The notes under the pieces were generated by a model. It searched no databases, was not told where the DNA came from, and saw only the letters and a program-made list of their open reading frames with translations. The position numbers were made by a program, and so were the translations under genes. A stretch of 64,000 nt of DNA from Pseudomonas sp. CHM02 (GTDB taxonomy: Bacteria; Pseudomonadota; Gammaproteobacteria; Pseudomonadales; Pseudomonadaceae). Positions 25,939 through 37,186 of the stretch are shown piece by piece (positions within the stretch are counted from its first letter, which is position 1; each line of letters starts with the position of its first letter). The stretch lies in NCBI RefSeq assembly GCF_000612585.1, contig NZ_JFCA01000027.1, positions 1 through 64,000 on the forward strand, in the 5' to 3' direction.

Positions 25939-26941
25939 CGAAGCGTTGAGCACCGTTAAGGGTTTACTAGAGCAACCAAATCTTTCGTTCGAGGTTTTCT
26001 TTATACAAAGAAAAGCCAAGACTGAAAATAAGAAAAAAGGATTTAGCTATACTCTTAGTAGGATAGATGCCTCGAAGGAAATCAATGGTTTTTTTCTTAA
26101 GTCTGCAAAGGCGCAAGTTGATAAATATGTAGAGTCTTCGGCAGTGGCTCAGAAATATGCTGTCATCTCCGATGACATGCCAAAAACGCTGTTCAAGTAT
26201 GATGAGGCTGGAAAGTTAAAGGTTTCAGATCATACCTGGAAGAAAATTCTCAACGGCACGGAAATAAAGTCCGCCGTTTCTTTAAATGAGCTAAAAAAGA
26301 ATATTTGGTGCTACTGCGTTAAGATTGTAAGTACGACTGATGGTGGAAAGGCAAAAGCCTTATTTTTCAAAAAGTTAACAGCTACAAGTGTTGCTACAGA
26401 TACACCGCAAGGATTTGGGAAGAAAGTTAAAGCTCACTTCGACTCCGCAGACCCGAAGTTGGTGGAGGTTAAGGCTGAACATATTACTTTTGAAGATAGA
26501 TTTGATTGCGTATTGCAAGACAATTCGTTTCTGATTTTCTCTAAAGCTGCGTTCGAAAAAATTGCCGAGTTAGAAGATGAGTTTGTTGAGCTATCAAACG
26601 AAACATTAGAGATAATAAATAATCATTCTGTGGTCGAAGGTTTAGAAATTGTTCGTGCGGAAGTCACATCAAAACCTTCTATGATGCGAGCCCTAGCGAA
26701 TATCGCTAAAAATAACAATCATGCTCAAATCGGTGCTGCTGAAATTGAGAATATGAAGCAGATGCTTCTTCAGTATGAAGGGCGAGAACTGAAGTCAACT
26801 TCAGATGGAAGAGTCCTAATTGAAGACAAGAATGATGTTGAGGATTTTTTGAAGTTGCTCAATGACTATTACAAACAAGGTATGGTTACAGGTAAGACGT
26901 ATGGATCAAATTCTGGAAGCTTGTTGGTTAAAAGGAATTGA
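25931..26941 (+). CDS. kwaB: KwaB-like DUF4868 protein of Kiwa defence
   Basis: A 336-residue protein resembling KwaB. The family pattern is seen in FEDRFDCVLQDNSFLIFSKA (about residues 195-214), the following helix EKIAELEDEFVELSNETLEI, and the C-terminal block FLKLLNDYYKQGMVTGKTYG. KwaB binds DNA and, with KwaA at the membrane, blocks phage replication and transcription; it is known to act alongside RecBCD. It overlaps kwaA by eight bases, so the two are coupled. The region is strongly AT-rich. Kiwa lies next to the integrase, at the integration-proximal end of the island. Confidence 0.85.
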   Translation: MSSEALSTVKGLLEQPNLSFEVFFIQRKAKTENKKKGFSYTLSRIDASKEINGFFLKSAKAQVDKYVESSAVAQKYAVISDDMPKTLFKYDEAGKLKVSDHTWKKILNGTEIKSAVSLNELKKNIWCYCVKIVSTTDGGKAKALFFKKLTATSVATDTPQGFGKKVKAHFDSADPKLVEVKAEHITFEDRFDCVLQDNSFLIFSKAAFEKIAELEDEFVELSNETLEIINNHSVVEGLEIVRAEVTSKPSMMRALANIAKNNNHAQIGAAEIENMKQMLLQYEGRELKSTSDGRVLIEDKNDVEDFLKLLNDYYKQGMVTGKTYGSNSGSLLVKRN

Positions 26942-27115
26942 TTTTAAGCTCTTGCTTATTCAAACTGCGTTGTGATTTATGTGTTGATGGTCGCTGTGGC
27001 TTTAGAGCTATCTATTGAGCTGTTTTCGAACTACTCCAGATATGTAGCATCTGGAGTGGTTAGTTAACGGATATAGGATGTCTGAGGGGGCGCTACTTCG
27101 GTAGAGCTTTATCAC

Positions 27116-28372
27116 TCAACGAATCGAGACGATCTTCCTGTCCCGGTTGTCCTGAATGGCCGACATCGAAAGATTGCCGGTAGCTGCTTCTTGGATGTGC
27201 TCGCTCCACCACTTCATCATTGGGCGTCTGCGCTCAATGTAGTCCGCTCGATTATATGCGCTACGTACCTCGTCTTTATCGACGTGTGCAAGCGCCACTT
27301 CAATCAACTCAGGATCCCAGGCATTTTCGTTCAGAATGGTACTGGCCATAGAGCGCATCCCATGGCTTACCAGTCGTCCTTCGAATCCCATGCGTTTCAG
27401 TGCCATGTTGGCGGTTTGGCTGTTGCAGTGGGTTCGAGGATTTCGGTCTGCAGGGAACACGTACTCGCGGTGTCCGCTGTAGGGCTCGATTGCTTCAAGC
27501 AGGGCAAGGGCCTGGTCTGTGAGCGGCACTATGTGGATACGGCGTTTCTTCATGCGCTCAGCTGGAATCGTCCAGACCCTCTTTTCTATGTCGATGTCAG
27601 CCCAGCGGGCGGTAGCAGCCTCTGCGGGGCGGGTCATGGTATGGAGCTGCCATTCGATTAGGCAGCGGGTAGTCCTTTTTATGCTGGCATTGGCGATTGC
27701 CAACATCAAGTCTTTCAGCTCATCGGGTGGGAGTGCCGCCATGTTCTTCTTTTTGGGCTTTTTGAAGACGGAACGGATTCCGCTGAGCGGGTTTGAGTGA
27801 ATCAGTCCTGAATTGACCCCGTAGGTCATGACCTCGTTGAGACGCTGTGTTAGGCGCTTAACGGTTTCGAGGCTGCCTTTGGTTTCCAAGGGTCTGAGCA
27901 TACCGATGACCTTAGGGGCATTGATGGCTGAGATTGGGGTGCTGCCCAGCTCCGGGAAGACGTGCAGCGTGAGAGAGCGCCAAATGTCTTCAGCATAGGC
28001 AGCGGTGACTGAATCCTTTTTGAGCTCAAACCACGCCGTCGTCACGTTTTCGAGAGTGTGTTCTGTGGCTGCTTTTTTCGCATGCCGCTCCGCATCGCGC
28101 TGCTCTTTCGGGTCCAGCCCCTGAGCGACGATCTCCCTTGCTTCAACGGTTCGCTTGCGTGCTTGAGCTAGGCTCACCTCGGGGAACGTGCCTAGTCCCA
28201 TGTTGATCCGTTTTTTGGTTACGGGATGGATATAGTTGAAATTCCATAATTTTGAGCCATTGATTCGTACTCGCATTTGAAGGCCGTTGCCATCAGTCAG
28301 CGTATAGTCCTTTTCCTTAGGTTTGGCGGCTTTGACTTTCAGGTCTGAAAGGCGCGTGGCTTGGGCACCCAT
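27116..28372 (-). CDS. Tyrosine integrase of the ssrA-targeted island
   Basis: A 418-residue P4-type tyrosine recombinase. The N-terminal arm-binding domain (DUF4102; TRLSDLKVKAAKPKEKDYTL, then GLQMRVRINGSKLW) precedes a core-binding domain and the catalytic domain. Active-site residues are Arg248 (HTMTRPAEA), His337 and Arg340 (SHGMRSMAS), His363 (ALAHVD) and nucleophile Tyr373 (RSAYNRADY). All are present, so it should be active. The start at 28372 is chosen because the family begins with that basic helix; upstream bases hold repeated TTGGAATAC sites. It lies 184 bases from the 3' end of ssrA, its presumed target. Confidence 0.95.
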   Translation of the reverse strand: MGAQATRLSDLKVKAAKPKEKDYTLTDGNGLQMRVRINGSKLWNFNYIHPVTKKRINMGLGTFPEVSLAQARKRTVEAREIVAQGLDPKEQRDAERHAKKAATEHTLENVTTAWFELKKDSVTAAYAEDIWRSLTLHVFPELGSTPISAINAPKVIGMLRPLETKGSLETVKRLTQRLNEVMTYGVNSGLIHSNPLSGIRSVFKKPKKKNMAALPPDELKDLMLAIANASIKRTTRCLIEWQLHTMTRPAEAATARWADIDIEKRVWTIPAERMKKRRIHIVPLTDQALALLEAIEPYSGHREYVFPADRNPRTHCNSQTANMALKRMGFEGRLVSHGMRSMASTILNENAWDPELIEVALAHVDKDEVRSAYNRADYIERRRPMMKWWSEHIQEAATGNLSMSAIQDNRDRKIVSIR

Positions 28373-28375
28373 GGT

Positions 28376-28442
28376 GTATTCCAATGCTGTTTGTGTATTC
28401 CAAAAATTACCAGCTAGGAGCTTGGAATACCACTTGGAATAC
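28376..28442. repeat. TTGGAATAC motif cluster, probable integrase arm sites (right)
   Basis: The motif TTGGAATAC occurs directly at 28422-28430 and 28434-28442 (12-base period) and inverted at 28376-28384 and 28395-28403 (19-base period). The direct pair copies the pair at 155-175. The inverted pair lies immediately upstream of the integrase start, so it could also mediate autoregulation. Confidence 0.55.
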
Positions 28443-28514
28443 ACGTTTGCATGGACGTCGGTGGACGCTGATGGATCTTGATGGTGCCGAAACTCCCGGA
28501 TTTACTGGGTTTAA

Positions 28515-28579
28515 GGCACAAAAAAAGACGTCCGTGGACGTCTTTAGATGATGAAGTGGTGGAGCCGGGGGGATTTGAA
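28515..28579. repeat. Right att region at the ssrA 3' end
   Basis: Bases 28515-28550 repeat 51-85, and the tmRNA 3' end 28564-28579 repeats 87-102 in weaker form. A further partial copy (19 of 25) lies at 28454-28478. The crossover probably lies within the tmRNA 3' segment, which the element restores on integration. Confidence 0.6.
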
Positions 28580-28953
28580 CCCCCGTCCGCCAGTACTCCG
28601 CTGTCGGTACTACATGCGTAGCCGTTTCTATTAAGTTAACCCTCAGCGACCCGAAGGGCAGGGTGCTTTGGGCGAGTTGTGTAAGTTTTAGCCGCTTCGT
28701 CCACAACGTACTGCACGGCGATTCTGTTCTATATGACAATCACTTTGGGTTTACAGACATCCCCTGGTGATTGCTGGACCCGAAGGTACCAGAAGCTCAG
28801 GGCTAAGGCTGCTTACGCAGCGAGAGCGAATTCCTGGCCGTAGTTTTCGTCATTGGCAACTATAAGAAGTTGCAACAGTGGATTTACGAGTTCTGTTACC
28901 AACTCGGCATGCACCTAAAGTTTCGCAACCGGCGTCGAATCCTAAACGGCCCC
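28557..28953 (-). ncRNA. ssrA: Transfer-messenger RNA (tmRNA)
   Basis: The 397-base tmRNA starts GGGGCCGTTTAGGATTCGAC at 28953 and ends GGCTCCACCA at 28557. The tRNA-like half includes the T-arm GGGTTCAAATCCCCC. The tag-coding part (28857-28813) gives ANDENYGQEFALAA followed by TAA. tmRNA with SmpB (smpB at 35117-35599) rescues stalled ribosomes and tags the nascent chain for proteolysis. The 3' end is intact despite the adjacent island. Confidence 0.98.
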
Positions 28954-29055
28954 GTGCTTGTAACTCGTTGTTTCTTAGTGAGTGACAAGCCTGTGCAGTG
29001 TACGCCAAACGGTCACGGAAGGCCAACCCGAAGGTTGACCTTCAGCGACGGCGTG

Positions 29056-29337
29056 TTACTGGTTGCCGCCTTTTTCAGTGTTCTGCAGGTCCTGCAGGGC
29101 CTTGGAGGTGATCTCGATACACTTCTTGTCGTCACCTGCAGCATGGGCCGCCTTGGCCGAGGACACGGCGGTGTCTATTTCGCCGCTTTTACCACTGGTG
29201 TCAGTGGCGAGCAGGGCTTTGCCGTTATTGATTTTATCCAAGTTGATCTGGCATAGGTCTTTGTCGCCCGCAGCAAACACAGGGGAGGCCAGCATCGCAG
29301 CGGTAACGAACAAGCCAGCAAGAGCGGAACGCTTCAT
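29056..29337 (-). CDS. Small secreted protein
   Basis: A 93-residue exported protein: MKRSALAGLFVTAAMLASPV followed by FAAG, a standard signal peptide cut near residue 22. The mature part is about 70 residues, helical, with two Cys (DLCQINL and KKCIEIT) that may form a disulphide. AAGGAGAT seven bases upstream of 29337 fixes the start. It lies between ssrA and dld and has no recognised function. Confidence 0.8.
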   Translation of the reverse strand: MKRSALAGLFVTAAMLASPVFAAGDKDLCQINLDKINNGKALLATDTSGKSGEIDTAVSSAKAAHAAGDDKKCIEITSKALQDLQNTEKGGNQ

Positions 29338-29487
29338 AGGGTATCTCCTTGCGCAAAAGGGCTCGACGCTGCTGGCGTTCAACGGCTGCCAGCGACATCA
29401 CTGATGAGCCTCGTTCGTCGAGGCCTATGCAGATGACTACGCCGGCGCGCAGGGGTTCTGTTTTTTTGCAGGTTCATTTTTGCAGGA

Positions 29488-32298
<2,811 letters not shown>

Positions 32299-32367
32299 CG
32301 GTCCTCCAGAAATAGCTGACGCCGGAATCGGATCCGGCGTCGATTCTTACCCTATTGCATGCAGGTC

Positions 32368-34062
32368 TCAGTGCACCAGCATACCGGTGAACCAGTAGGC
32401 CTGGGCCAGGGTGATCAGCCCGACGATCGTGGCAAAGAACAGGCTGTGCTTGAGGGTGAAGCGGAACAGGTCGGATTCCTTGCCCACCAGGCCGGTGGCG
32501 GCGCAGGCCACGGCGATGGATTGTGGCGAGATCATTTTGCCGGTCACGCCGCCGCTGGTATTCGCCGCGACCAGCAGGGTGTCGTTGACGCCGATCTGAT
32601 GCGCGGTGGTGGCTTGCAGCGAACTGAACAGGGCGTTGGACGAAGTATCGGAGCCTGTCAGGAAAACCCCCAGCCAGCCTAGGAAAGGCGAGAAGAACGG
32701 GAAGGCTGCACCGGTTCCGGCCAATACCAACGCCATGGTCGAAGACATGCCGGAGTAGTTGGTGACGAAGGCGAAGGCCAGCACCATGCCGATGGACAGG
32801 ATCGGCCAGCGGAGTTCGTAGAAAGTCTCTTTTAAAGTGGTCAGACCAGTTTTTATGTCGATTTTCAGCACCAGCATGGAGATCAGTGCAGAGAAGAAGA
32901 TTGCGGTGCCGGTCGCTGAGATCGGGTCTAGCTTGAACACCGCCGGGATCGCCGTAGGGTTGGTGACGATCGGTGCAACCTTGATCACCAGTTGGTCCAG
33001 GTGCGGGATTGCGAAGTTGAACACCCAGCTGTACATCGAGCCACCGGCGGCGAACATCGCCTTGAACGGCTTGAGGGTCCAGAGGGTGACGAGCACGGTG
33101 AGAATCAGGAACGGCGACCAGGCCTTGAAAATCTGCACCAGGCTGTAGGGCGAGGCAATTGTGTTGCGCGGCAGGCCGAAACCGCCGGCGCTGGCGGTGA
33201 CTGCTGCGCTGGAAGTGGCGCCAGCAATCTGAGCGCCTGCGGTGCGCTTGGGTTGCCACACTTTCAGGAACAGGGTCAGGGAGATCAGGCTGGCGAGGGC
33301 CGAGGTGATATCCGGCAGTTCCGGGCCGATGAAGTTGGACGTGAAGTACTGAGTGATGGCAAAGCTCAAGCCCGCGACCAGCGCAGCCGGCCAGGTTTCA
33401 CGCACGCCGCGCAGGCCGTCCATCATGAACACCAGCCAGAACGGTACGAACAGCGACAGCAGGGGCAGTTGGCGACCGGTCATGGCGCCGATCTTGAATG
33501 CATCGATGCCGGTCACCTGGCCTGCAACGATGATCGGGATGCCCAGCGCACCAAATGCTACCGGCGCGGTGTTGGCAATCAGGCACAGGCCGGCGGCGTA
33601 CAGCGGGTTGAAGCCCAGGCCGACCAACAGCGCGGCGGTGATCGCCACGGGCGCGCCGAAACCGGCCGCACCTTCCAGGAAGGCGCCGAAGCAGAAGCCG
33701 ATCAGCAGCACTTGCAGGCGTTGGTCGTCAGTGATCGACAGCACCGAGCTGCGGATGATCTCGAACTGGCCGCTTTTGACCGTGAGTTTGTACAGGAACA
33801 CTGCGGCGACGATGATCCACGCGATAGGCCACAGGCCGTAGGCAAAGCCATAACCCGCGGCGGCCAGTGCCATATCTACCGGCATCTGGAAGGCGAAGAT
33901 CGCCACCAGGATCGACAGCGCCAGGGTGATGCTGCCGGCCACGTGGCCTTTGAGGCGAAACACGGCCAGGGCCAGGAAGAAGAATACGATCGGAATAACG
34001 GCCGCCAGTGCGGACAGGCCGAGGCTGCCGAGCGGGCTGTAGAGCTGTTGCCAGGTTTGCAT
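32368..34062 (-). CDS. lldP: L-lactate permease
   Basis: A 564-residue lactate:proton symporter of the LldP/GlcA family with about 13 membrane segments. Signature stretches include GFCFGAFLEGAAGFGAPVAI and CLIANTAPVAFGALGIPI, and FLTGSDTSSNALFSSLQATT near the C-terminus. It imports lactate (and probably glycolate) for dld. The gene is divergent from lldR with an LldR-type operator at 34104-34120, about 40 bases upstream of its start. Confidence 0.95.
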   Translation of the reverse strand: MQTWQQLYSPLGSLGLSALAAVIPIVFFFLALAVFRLKGHVAGSITLALSILVAIFAFQMPVDMALAAAGYGFAYGLWPIAWIIVAAVFLYKLTVKSGQFEIIRSSVLSITDDQRLQVLLIGFCFGAFLEGAAGFGAPVAITAALLVGLGFNPLYAAGLCLIANTAPVAFGALGIPIIVAGQVTGIDAFKIGAMTGRQLPLLSLFVPFWLVFMMDGLRGVRETWPAALVAGLSFAITQYFTSNFIGPELPDITSALASLISLTLFLKVWQPKRTAGAQIAGATSSAAVTASAGGFGLPRNTIASPYSLVQIFKAWSPFLILTVLVTLWTLKPFKAMFAAGGSMYSWVFNFAIPHLDQLVIKVAPIVTNPTAIPAVFKLDPISATGTAIFFSALISMLVLKIDIKTGLTTLKETFYELRWPILSIGMVLAFAFVTNYSGMSSTMALVLAGTGAAFPFFSPFLGWLGVFLTGSDTSSNALFSSLQATTAHQIGVNDTLLVAANTSGGVTGKMISPQSIAVACAATGLVGKESDLFRFTLKHSLFFATIVGLITLAQAYWFTGMLVH

Positions 34063-34103
34063 ATGGGGTGGCCCCTGATTGTTGTTGTTTGGTCAGCTTG
34101 GAT

Positions 34104-34120
34104 AATTGGTAATACCAATT
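34104..34120. promoter_or_regulatory. LldR operator
   Basis: A perfect 17-base palindrome, AATTGGTA-A-TACCAATT, containing the TGGT-N3-ACCA consensus of FadR-subfamily GntR regulators. It lies between divergent lldP and lldR, so LldR probably represses lldP-dld (and itself) until lactate binds. Confidence 0.8.
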
Positions 34121-34312
34121 TACAATCGCTGTTGGCTAGAGTAAAAGCCTTGGCAGGGGTGTGTCAATTTGCCGCCCGCGAAACTTTGGTCGTAGGTCTT
34201 CGAGAAGGGGTTCTGATCGGTTGAAACGAAGGCGTTCTGATAGGTGCTGCAAGCGCTGCGATAGGCCAGAATAGAGGCCCCGGCGAGTGGTCGGGATGGT
34301 GGAGAGTGAGTT

Positions 34313-35080
34313 ATGGGGTTTGATCAGGTGCGTCAGCGCCGTTTGTCTGACGATATCGTCGAGCAGCTGGAGGGCATGATCCTCGAGGGCACGCTGAAGT
34401 CGGGCGAACGCTTGCCGGCTGAGCGGGCTTTGGCTGAGCAGTTTGGTGTGTCGCGCCCTTCTTTGCGTGAGGCGATCCAGAAATTGGCGGCCAAAGGTTT
34501 GCTCGTCAGTCGCCAGGGCGGTGGTAACTACGTAGCGGAATCCCTGGGTTCCACATTCAGTGATCCGCTGCTGCACCTGCTGGAAAATAATCCCGAGGCC
34601 CAGCGTGACCTGCTGGAGTTTCGTCAGACCCTGGAAGCCTCTTGTGCCTATTACGCTGCGCTGCGCGCTACCGAGGTAGACCGTGAGAGGCTTACGGCCG
34701 CTTTTGACGCGCTACAGGATTGCTACACCCGCTCCGATGAAGTGAGTCGAGCGGAAGAGGGGGCAGCGGATGCGAGGTTTCACCTGGCGATCGCCGAGGC
34801 CAGTCACAACGCCGTGTTGCTGCACACCATTCGCGGGCTGTTCGACCTGCTGAAACGTAACGTGGTCACCAACATCGGTGGTATGTATCAGCAGCGCACG
34901 GAAACCCGCGACATGCTGATCAGTCAGCATCGGGATTTGTACCTGGCGATTATCGAAGGGCGAGCCGAGCAGGCGCGGGAAGTTTCAACGCGCCACCTGC
35001 TGTATGTGCAGGAGGTGCTGGAGGAGGTGCGTCAGGAAGTGCAGCGCGTAGCGCGTGCGGAGCGGCGCAAGGGGAGGTAG
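34313..35080 (+). CDS. lldR: FadR-type GntR regulator of lactate use
   Basis: A 255-residue GntR regulator of the FadR subfamily. The N-terminal winged helix is RRLSDDIVEQLEGMILEGTL, then SGERLPAERALAEQFGVSRP and SLREAIQKLAAKGLL. The C-terminal FCD ligand domain holds the metal-binding His residues (ARFHLAIAEASHN and ISQHRDLYLAI, STRHLLY). It lies divergent to lldP with the matching operator between them, which supports the LldR name over PdhR. Confidence 0.9.
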   Translation: MGFDQVRQRRLSDDIVEQLEGMILEGTLKSGERLPAERALAEQFGVSRPSLREAIQKLAAKGLLVSRQGGGNYVAESLGSTFSDPLLHLLENNPEAQRDLLEFRQTLEASCAYYAALRATEVDRERLTAAFDALQDCYTRSDEVSRAEEGAADARFHLAIAEASHNAVLLHTIRGLFDLLKRNVVTNIGGMYQQRTETRDMLISQHRDLYLAIIEGRAEQAREVSTRHLLYVQEVLEEVRQEVQRVARAERRKGR

Positions 35081-35116
35081 CCGAGGGAGGTTCCCACGGT
35101 TACCTCGCAGCAAGGG

Positions 35117-35599
35117 TCAGTCTTCTTTGCCCTTGTTACGCACGGCGCGATGCAGTTCGCGGTTGGAGTCGCGCTCGCGTTCGGTATCACGCTTGTCGTA
35201 TTCCTTCTTGCCCTTGCCCAAGGCGATCTCGCACTTGACCAGGTGCTTGCTCCAGTACCAGGACAGGCACACGCAGGCATAGCCCTTCTGCTGTACCGCA
35301 GCGGCGAGCTTGTCGATTTCACGCGCATTGAGCAGCAGCTTGCGCGTGCGCACCGGGTCGGCAATCACATGGGTGCTCGCGGTGGTCAGCGGGGTGATGT
35401 GACTGCCGAGCAGCCACGCCTCGCCATCCTTGAGCAGCACATAACTGTCGACCAGTTGCAGCTTGCTGGCACGCAGACTCTTTACTTCCCAGCCGGCCAG
35501 GACCAGACCAGCCTCGAACCGATGTTCGATGAAGTAATCGTGTCGCGCCTTTTTGTTTTGCGCGATGGTCCCTGTGGGGTGTTTCTTTTGTTTAGCCAT
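35117..35599 (-). CDS. smpB: SsrA-binding protein SmpB
   Basis: A 160-residue SmpB, partner of tmRNA in ribosome rescue. It begins MAKQKKHPTGTIAQNKKARH and contains AGLVLAGWEVKSLR and CEIALGKGKKEYDKRDTE, the conserved OB-fold and basic tail. A perfect TATAAT lies at 35614-35609, nine bases before the ATG, and no ribosome-binding site is present, so the mRNA may be nearly leaderless. The gene is divergent from ratA. Confidence 0.95.
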   Translation of the reverse strand: MAKQKKHPTGTIAQNKKARHDYFIEHRFEAGLVLAGWEVKSLRASKLQLVDSYVLLKDGEAWLLGSHITPLTTASTHVIADPVRTRKLLLNAREIDKLAAAVQQKGYACVCLSWYWSKHLVKCEIALGKGKKEYDKRDTERERDSNRELHRAVRNKGKED

Positions 35600-35767
35600 A
35601 GGGGCGGCATTATAGGGAGTTGCGAGCGTGTCGGCTACGGTCAACCTGCGTGCTTGAGCGTGTTGGACGAATCCCGGACAATGCGGGCAGTTCTCTGGTT
35701 TTTTTCTTTCGCGGATCGGGCTGTTCTTTCGCGATGTTTGCCGCTCAGCTGTGGAAATAACGCACAC

Positions 35768-36202
35768 ATGACGACGCATATTCAACGTTCGGCGCTGCTG
35801 CCCTATCCGGCACAGGCGCTCTATGACCTGGTCAACGACGTGGCGCGTTACCCGGAATTCCTGCCGTGGTGCTCAACGGCCGAGGTGCTGGAAAGCGGTG
35901 ATGAGCACATGGTCGCCAGTGTCGGAGTCGCGAAGGGTGGCCTTAGCCAGCACTTTGTTACGCGCAATGTACTGGTGCCCGGGAAATCCATCGAAATGAA
36001 TTTGCAGGAGGGGCCGTTCACCCAGCTGCATGGGGTATGGGTATTCAAGGCGCTGACGGACAAGGCCTGCAAAATCAGCCTGGACCTTTCCTTTGATTAC
36101 GCCGGGCCTATCGTACGAGCAACATTGGGCCCGTTGTTCAACCAAGCCGCCAATACGTTGGTGGACGCGTTTTGCCAGCGAGCCAAGCAACTGCATGGTT
36201 GA
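35768..36202 (+). CDS. ratA: RatA / START-like coenzyme Q-binding protein
   Basis: A 144-residue START-domain protein of the RatA/COQ10 family (HIQRSALLPYPAQALYDLVN, then YPEFLPWCSTAEVLE). In E. coli RatA is reported to block 70S ribosome association; homologues in respiration bind ubiquinone, so both functions have been proposed. The ATG at 35768 follows an in-frame upstream extension that lacks homology. It overlaps rnfH by eight bases. Confidence 0.9.
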   Translation: MTTHIQRSALLPYPAQALYDLVNDVARYPEFLPWCSTAEVLESGDEHMVASVGVAKGGLSQHFVTRNVLVPGKSIEMNLQEGPFTQLHGVWVFKALTDKACKISLDLSFDYAGPIVRATLGPLFNQAANTLVDAFCQRAKQLHG

Positions 36203-36497
36203 GATTGAAGTGGTGTATGCCGCCGAGGATCGTCAGGTGTTGCTGGCGGTGAGGGTGCCAGCGGGCACCAGCCTGCGCGCGGCGGTGCAGGCGTCAGGGA
36301 TTGCAGTGCATTTTCCTGGGTTGGACCTGGCTGATTGTCCTTTGGGGATATTCGGCAAGGTAGCTACGGACGCCGACATGCGCGCCGTGCAAGCAGGTGA
36401 TCGTATTGAGATTTACCGGCCGTTGCTGGCGGACCCGAAAGAGGTGCGCCGACTGCGCGCTGCCAAGGCGGCCCTGGCCCGACAGAAGAATGCTTAG
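36195..36497 (+). CDS. rnfH: RnfH/RatB family protein
   Basis: A 100-residue ubiquitin-like beta-grasp protein of the RnfH/RatB family (MVEIEVVYAAEDRQVLLAVR, RIEIYRPLLADPKEVRR). It always follows ratA; function is unclear. Its start overlaps the ratA stop, so the two are translated together. A strong bidirectional terminator follows. Confidence 0.9.
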   Translation: MVEIEVVYAAEDRQVLLAVRVPAGTSLRAAVQASGIAVHFPGLDLADCPLGIFGKVATDADMRAVQAGDRIEIYRPLLADPKEVRRLRAAKAALARQKNA

Positions 36498-36518
36498 GCC
36501 AGCCAAATGGCAGGCAGC

Positions 36519-36548
36519 AAAAAGCCCGGCATGCCGGGCTTTTTGTTG
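36519..36548. terminator. Bidirectional terminator rnfH/bamE
   Basis: AGCCCGG-CATG-CCGGGCT (36523-36540) is flanked by AAAA on the left and TTTTGTTG on the right. It serves rnfH rightward and bamE leftward, whose genes converge here. Confidence 0.9.
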
Positions 36549-36560
36549 AGCGCCACAAAA

Positions 36561-37088
36561 TTACTGCGGGCTAGTGTCCAGAGGCTGTGGCGTCGGGACG
36601 GGAACAGTTTCCACGCCGTCGACGTCTTTCTGGATCTTGTCGAGCAGGGAGCCAGGCTTGGCCGGTACGTCGGACTTCGGCTTCTCGCCTTCCTGCGCGG
36701 GCGCAGTCACGTTAGTGCCGTTATCCTTGCCAAGCAGGGCTTCATCACGGCTCACGCCGGGCATGAAGTCACCGGACAGGCTGACGAGTTGGTCGTTGCC
36801 ATTGAAAATGACGCTGACGCGCTCTTGTTGGCGTTCACCGCCACCTGGCTGCAGGCTGTAGAGATAATCCCAGCGATCGGCATGGAAAGTGTCGGTCAGC
36901 AGAGGGTTACCCATGATAAACCGTACTTGCCGTCGGGTCATTCCGGGGCGTAACTGGTCTATCATGTCCTGAGTGACGACATTGCCCTGCTGGATGTCGA
37001 TTTTGTAAACCCCGGGGAATGAACAACCGGCGAGTGCGAGCAGTCCCACAAAGGTGAAACTGGTTAGCAAGAGCTTGGTGTTTTGCAT
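36561..37088 (-). CDS. bamE: Outer-membrane assembly lipoprotein BamE
   Basis: A 175-residue lipoprotein (OmlA/SmpA family) with signal LLALAGC and lipobox Cys at residue 22. The BamE core is GNVVTQDMIDQLRPGMTRRQ, then VRFIMGNPLLTDTFHADRWD. It belongs to the BAM complex that folds outer-membrane proteins. The Pseudomonas form has a longer Pro/Lys-rich C-terminal tail, seen here from residue 125. It is divergent from fur, with 98 bases between. Confidence 0.95.
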   Translation of the reverse strand: MQNTKLLLTSFTFVGLLALAGCSFPGVYKIDIQQGNVVTQDMIDQLRPGMTRRQVRFIMGNPLLTDTFHADRWDYLYSLQPGGGERQQERVSVIFNGNDQLVSLSGDFMPGVSRDEALLGKDNGTNVTAPAQEGEKPKSDVPAKPGSLLDKIQKDVDGVETVPVPTPQPLDTSPQ

Positions 37089-37186
37089 CGGTGGGCGACT
37101 TCCACTATCTTGGCTGGGACAACGTAAACGCCGATCATACCCGTATTAAGAGAAGCTGCGAAGCAGCATCCGCGAGAAAGCTAACC

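Noticed and set aside
25303..26941. Toxin-antitoxin pair reading of the two AT-rich genes
   Set aside because: Sizes (211 and 336 residues), four membrane helices and the DUF4868 pattern fit Kiwa much better.
28557..28953. Disruption of ssrA by the island
   Set aside because: The tmRNA keeps its 3' CCA, T-arm and tag reading frame, so the gene is intact.
32992..34224. A plus-strand open frame of 410 codons opposite lldP
   Set aside because: Antisense shadow; highly charged, low-complexity translation.
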